From Panonychus citri (lineage: Eukaryota > Arthropoda > Arachnida > Trombidiformes > Tetranychidae), in assembly GCF_014898815.1 (NCBI RefSeq), contig NW_026515539.1, forward strand, positions 3,534,001 to 3,598,000: a stretch of 64,000 nt of DNA, given 5' to 3'. Positions within the stretch are counted from its first letter, which is position 1. Each line of letters begins with the position of its first letter. Below the pieces are notes generated by a model. The model was given only the letters and a program-made list of their open reading frames with translations. It was not told the DNA's origin and did no database searches. Positions 60,423-64,000 of the stretch are shown here, one piece after another. The position numbers were made by a program, and so were the translations under genes.

Positions 60423-61383
60423 TTCAGTTTCGTAACGATTTTCATGACGATTTTCTTGTTCTCATATCCAATGAACTTTCATAATTTATGAATTCTCATA
60501 AACTTCAATCACGCAATCACAGTTAATTGTGTAGATGTTTCTCTTAATTAACATGTTACACTTGCCATTTAATTGTTCCAATAATTGTAGTAGTTATTGT
60601 TTCTTATGATTAAGGGGAAATTTTCACTGATAATCATAATTAACTAACCACGAAATCTTTACCTTTTTTTAATTTTCTAGTAAAATCCACAAATAAAAGT
60701 CAATTAACTTGATAACTAAATAACAACAACAACAACAACAATTCACAATTAATTGTTCACTAATTAACCTCATGCAAATGTAAACAATAAATACAATATA
60801 TTTACAAGGTTGAATTAATCAGATTCTCATCATCATAATGATAATGATAATCATCATATGATTTAAATTGTAATTGACTGACCAAAACAATCAATTGTCA
60901 ATCTTTGATTGTGTAAATCAAACAAGAGAGAGAGAGAGAAAATCAATACGTTACAAAGTATAGCTAAATTATCAACAATTAAAATCTCTTCTTCTTTTAA
61001 TATTTGAAAGGTAAATAAATTTGGACAATTTAACAATCAAGAATAATTTAAACTCTACCATCTTAATTGTTGCCCCATTGGAATAAAGTTTTTCCAATTG
61101 TTTCGTCAGAGGAAAAAAAATTGATCATAGATTGTTAATCAATCCAAATCAAACCAACGGCCCAAAATTAATAGGCAAAAAAACCCAAAGATAATTAATC
61201 AACTTACCTAATCTATCAAGTTGATTAACTGAAACAGGATTAAGAGGCTTTAACCTTTAATCTTACCTTTAGGTCATCAAGATTTGACCAAAGGAAGAAA
61301 AGGTTTTTCCGTTTTTTCTTCTCATCAAATTGATTTTATCAGTTGAGGTAAATTGTTGTCCATTTAATTTACTCTCTCACTCA

Positions 61384-61420
<37 letters not shown>

Positions 61421-61970
61421 AAATAAATGCACAAGGACAAATCACAAGGACGTCAAACCGAACCACAAGTAGAGAAGTTGATCGATTTAACTTTTGGATT
61501 GGACGAAAAGATGGAGCCACAATCGGGAAAGAGAAAAAGAGAACAATTGAAATTCGAATTGACTTGAGTCTTTCTTTTTTCTCTTTCTCCAAGTGTCGCC
61601 ATCTCTCCCTGAAAGAAAGCAAATTTTTCTGTGAATCGAAATTTTCTCCTCTCAACTTGATATTTACTCTTTGAAAGGAGGAGGAGAAAAAAGTAAAAGT
61701 AAAAAAAAAAGAAAAAGGTAAATGATGAAAAAAAAGGGGGAGTGAAACGTGTTACCTGTTCATCTACATTAGTAATCATCCATTAACCAGCGTCCGCCTT
61801 AATTACAAACAATTTATTTTGATTTAAAGTATAAAAGGTGATCCTGATTAGAAACTGGTCTTTATTTTTCACTTTTAATTCAGTGGAGTTTAAATGTTTA
61901 ATTTTCGGATAATCAACTAAATCATCATCATTTTCCCATCGACACCAAACAAACACAAAAAAGCTCACAT
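60423..61970. other. Intergenic upstream of the elongase gene
   Basis: AT-rich DNA with ACA runs (60724-60740), a GA run at about 60926-60940 and a (TC)n run at 61384-61420. The elongase promoter and 5' UTR should be in the right part. Open frames at 61330-61779 are mostly pyrimidine-tract products and are unsupported. Confidence 0.5.
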
Positions 61971-63534
61971 ATGAGTAACATAGTTTCTTACATTATTGAT
62001 AAATACAATGACGTTATGTCAGCGGCGGATCCTCGGGTCGCTAAATGGCCTCTCATGGATTCACCTTTACCAACCATCACAATTTGCCTTTCATATGTTT
62101 ATTTTGTCAAAATTTTGGGACCCAAATTAATGGAGAACAGGAAACCATTTGAAGTGAGAAAGCCGATGATTATTTACAACTTTTTGATGGTCATTTGTAG
62201 CGCGATTCTTGTTTTCAATGGATTAAGATACCAATGGTTAAATGGAGCATCTTTAAAATGTGAGCCTGTTGATTACTCGACAAACTATGTGCCAATGATG
62301 ACTGCCTACAATTCATATTTTTACTTTTTAACTAAATTCATTGAGTTTATGGACACCATTTTCTTTGTAATTCGCAAGAAAAATTCACAAATTTCCACTC
62401 TTCATGTAATCCATCATGGTATCATGCCTTTCAGTGTTTGGTGGGGAGTCAAGTTTGTCCCAGGTAAGAATTTAATCCACTGAATCAGTTATTTCTTCCT
62501 ACCTGTTGAGAAAATCATTACAATTTGATTCCTTGTTCCTTAATCAGATTAGATTCTTATCCTGATGGTTGGTTAATTGTCTTCGGTGAAAATGTAGATG
62601 AGAATCTGAAATTTGTCACTAAGTTTTTTTTTTCTGTTCACAATCAATTGGTTTATTAATTATTCTCTAATTGTTGTGATAGCTTTTTTTTTCGAGGACT
62701 TGATTTTGTAATTGATTAAGCTCGTGAGATTAGACTGATTAATTTCCTTTCCTTGCTTATTAGTTAATGAAGAAAAAAAACAGTTAACTAATCAACCATG
62801 ATTAATTTTCTGTAACATTTAATTTCACTTCTCACTAATCAGCTGATTTATCTGATTAACTTGAAATTTAGTTTTAAATTTTAACAAATTACCCAATAAT
62901 TAGTAACTTTCCCTCATAACCACCAAGACAATTAAGATATTATTTAATTGTCTTTGATTAAAGTTAATTGATCCAAATTATTAGTGATGATTAAGGTGAG
63001 AGATTAGAAAAAAGGATCTGATTAAGAGTTAATTTGGAGAAAAAAAATCGTCAACAATTAGGTTGAAATAAAGAGAAATTCAAGTCAATTGTAAATCGAT
63101 TACTAATCAATTGTTTTTCTTCAGGGGGACATGCGACTTTCTTTGGATTCTTGAACAGCATCGTCCACATGGTCATGTATACTTACTATGGATTAGCGGC
63201 TCTCGGTCCTCATATGAACAGATTCTTATGGTGGAAAAAGTATTTAACCGCCTTCCAAATGATTCAGTTCGTCATGATCGGAGTTCATTCCTTCCAGTTA
63301 TTGTTCCGTGAATGTAATTTCCCAAAGATTTTCGTTCTATGGATTGGATCACATGGTGTTCTTTTCTGGTTCCTTTTCTCTGATTTCTACAAGAAAACCT
63401 ACTCACAGAAACAAAGGATAAAAAAGGATGACGATGCTCAATGTAAAAAACAAGAAAAGAAACTTTTCTTCTCATGTAATCAGACAGAAACTCTGTTGGA
63501 TTACATGAAATACGAGCCTACCCTGAGTGGTTAA
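61971..63534 (+). CDS. ELOVL very-long-chain fatty-acid elongase
   Basis: Two exons, 61971-62463 and 63125-63534, join in phase 1 through a 661-bp GT-AG intron into 300 residues. This is an ER multi-pass 3-ketoacyl-CoA synthase, which condenses malonyl-CoA with an acyl-CoA in the first step of each elongation cycle. Family motifs in order: KFIEFMDTIFFVIRKK, the catalytic histidine box HVIHH (62403-62417, residues 145-149), MYTYYGLAALGP, and LTAFQMIQFVMIG. Seven hydrophobic segments are spread along the chain. The sequence sits in the ELOVL1/4/7 group (PLMDSPLPT near the N-terminus); the exact member and chain-length preference cannot be told. The tail is basic then polar, and ends without an obvious KKXX retrieval signal. 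The ATG at 61971 matches the family start. Confidence 0.94.
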
Positions 63535-64000
63535 TCCCTTTGATCCTAATCCTCTTCCCTTTCCCCTTAACTAGCTCACTTTGAACAATCTCCTTTTTTT
63601 TTAAAAAAAAAATCTCTCTCTCTCAAATCTAAATCTATTGAGTGTATAGCTAATCAACCAAAAGTTGACCCTCTTGACCGTTACTCAGAAAAATCTTGAA
63701 GAAAAAAATTCTTTCCTAAAAATCATCGCTCAATCACCATGAAACTTTGGAACTGACTTGATCATTGGCTTGTTTCATACACTTTTGTTTCTCATCTTTT
63801 TTTTAAAAGAAAAATCATCCCAAGGTTGATCATCAAGATAATCCTCTTAATCCTTATCCTCTCTCTCTCTCTCTCTTAATCCTTTTGTAAATTTTTTTAT
63901 ACAATATTTTACAACATTGTAATTGTGCTGAATAAGTTGAACATCCAAGAATCATTTACATGGAAGCAAAAAACACCACGAACCTGAAGCCATTGATACA
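63535..64000 (+). other. Elongase 3' UTR and flank
   Basis: Non-coding to the window end, with short TC runs at about 63613-63624 and 63860-63876. No canonical AATAAA was seen after the stop. Confidence 0.5.

Overview
The window is animal nuclear DNA, most likely from a mite. The genome is AT-rich, its introns are short with GTAAG/GTGAG donors, and nearly every gene has an animal ortholog. A CRF-like DH44 diuretic hormone precursor and a hamlet-type PRDM3/16 gene point to an arthropod. The compact layout suggests a spider-mite-like acarine, but that is an inference from general character, not a marker-based identification.

Layout by region. 1-4129 (+): a 5'-truncated MECOM/PRDM16 (hamlet) zinc-finger gene; just beyond it lies a decayed copy of part of TRAPPC4 exon 1. 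6682-7774 (-): a complete four-exon TRAPPC4 (TRAPP subunit). 9401-10165 (+): an MPV17L2-like mitochondrial membrane protein. 11721-12941 (-): a DH44/CRF-like neuropeptide precursor. 16475-18260 (+): cyclin B3, five exons, with a cell-cycle-type promoter. 20435-36162 (+): HUWE1, a giant HECT ubiquitin ligase in 17 exons of about 4,237 residues, with one GC-AG intron and one apparent single-base frame break. 37229-42067 (+): a FAM234-type type II membrane protein in eight exons. 43734-44381 (-): an unrecognised single-pass membrane protein. 61971-63534 (+): an ELOVL fatty-acid elongase in two exons.

The 48753-60039 interval is one 11.3 kb Ty3/gypsy element of errantivirus type (an endogenous retrovirus). 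It has two apparently identical 253-bp LTRs and an ACAG target duplication. Its internal part holds a 2.7 kb leader made largely of five different tandem repeat arrays, a small membrane-protein ORF ending two bases before gag, gag with a zinc knuckle, pol (protease, RT, RNase H, integrase), an env-like glycoprotein gene, an array of CCGGTGATGG-like motifs, and an extra 3' ORF with its own zinc knuckle. Gag, pol, env and the 3' ORF are broken by many small frame changes, which sits oddly with identical LTRs. Residual sequence error in a collapsed repeat and mobilisation in trans are the two main explanations.

The host genes are ordinary housekeeping or developmental loci with no shared pathway: transcription, ER-Golgi tethering, mitochondria, hormone, cell cycle, ubiquitin and lipid. 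The retroelement, with its stacked leader arrays and two unfamiliar accessory ORFs, is the least ordinary part of the window.
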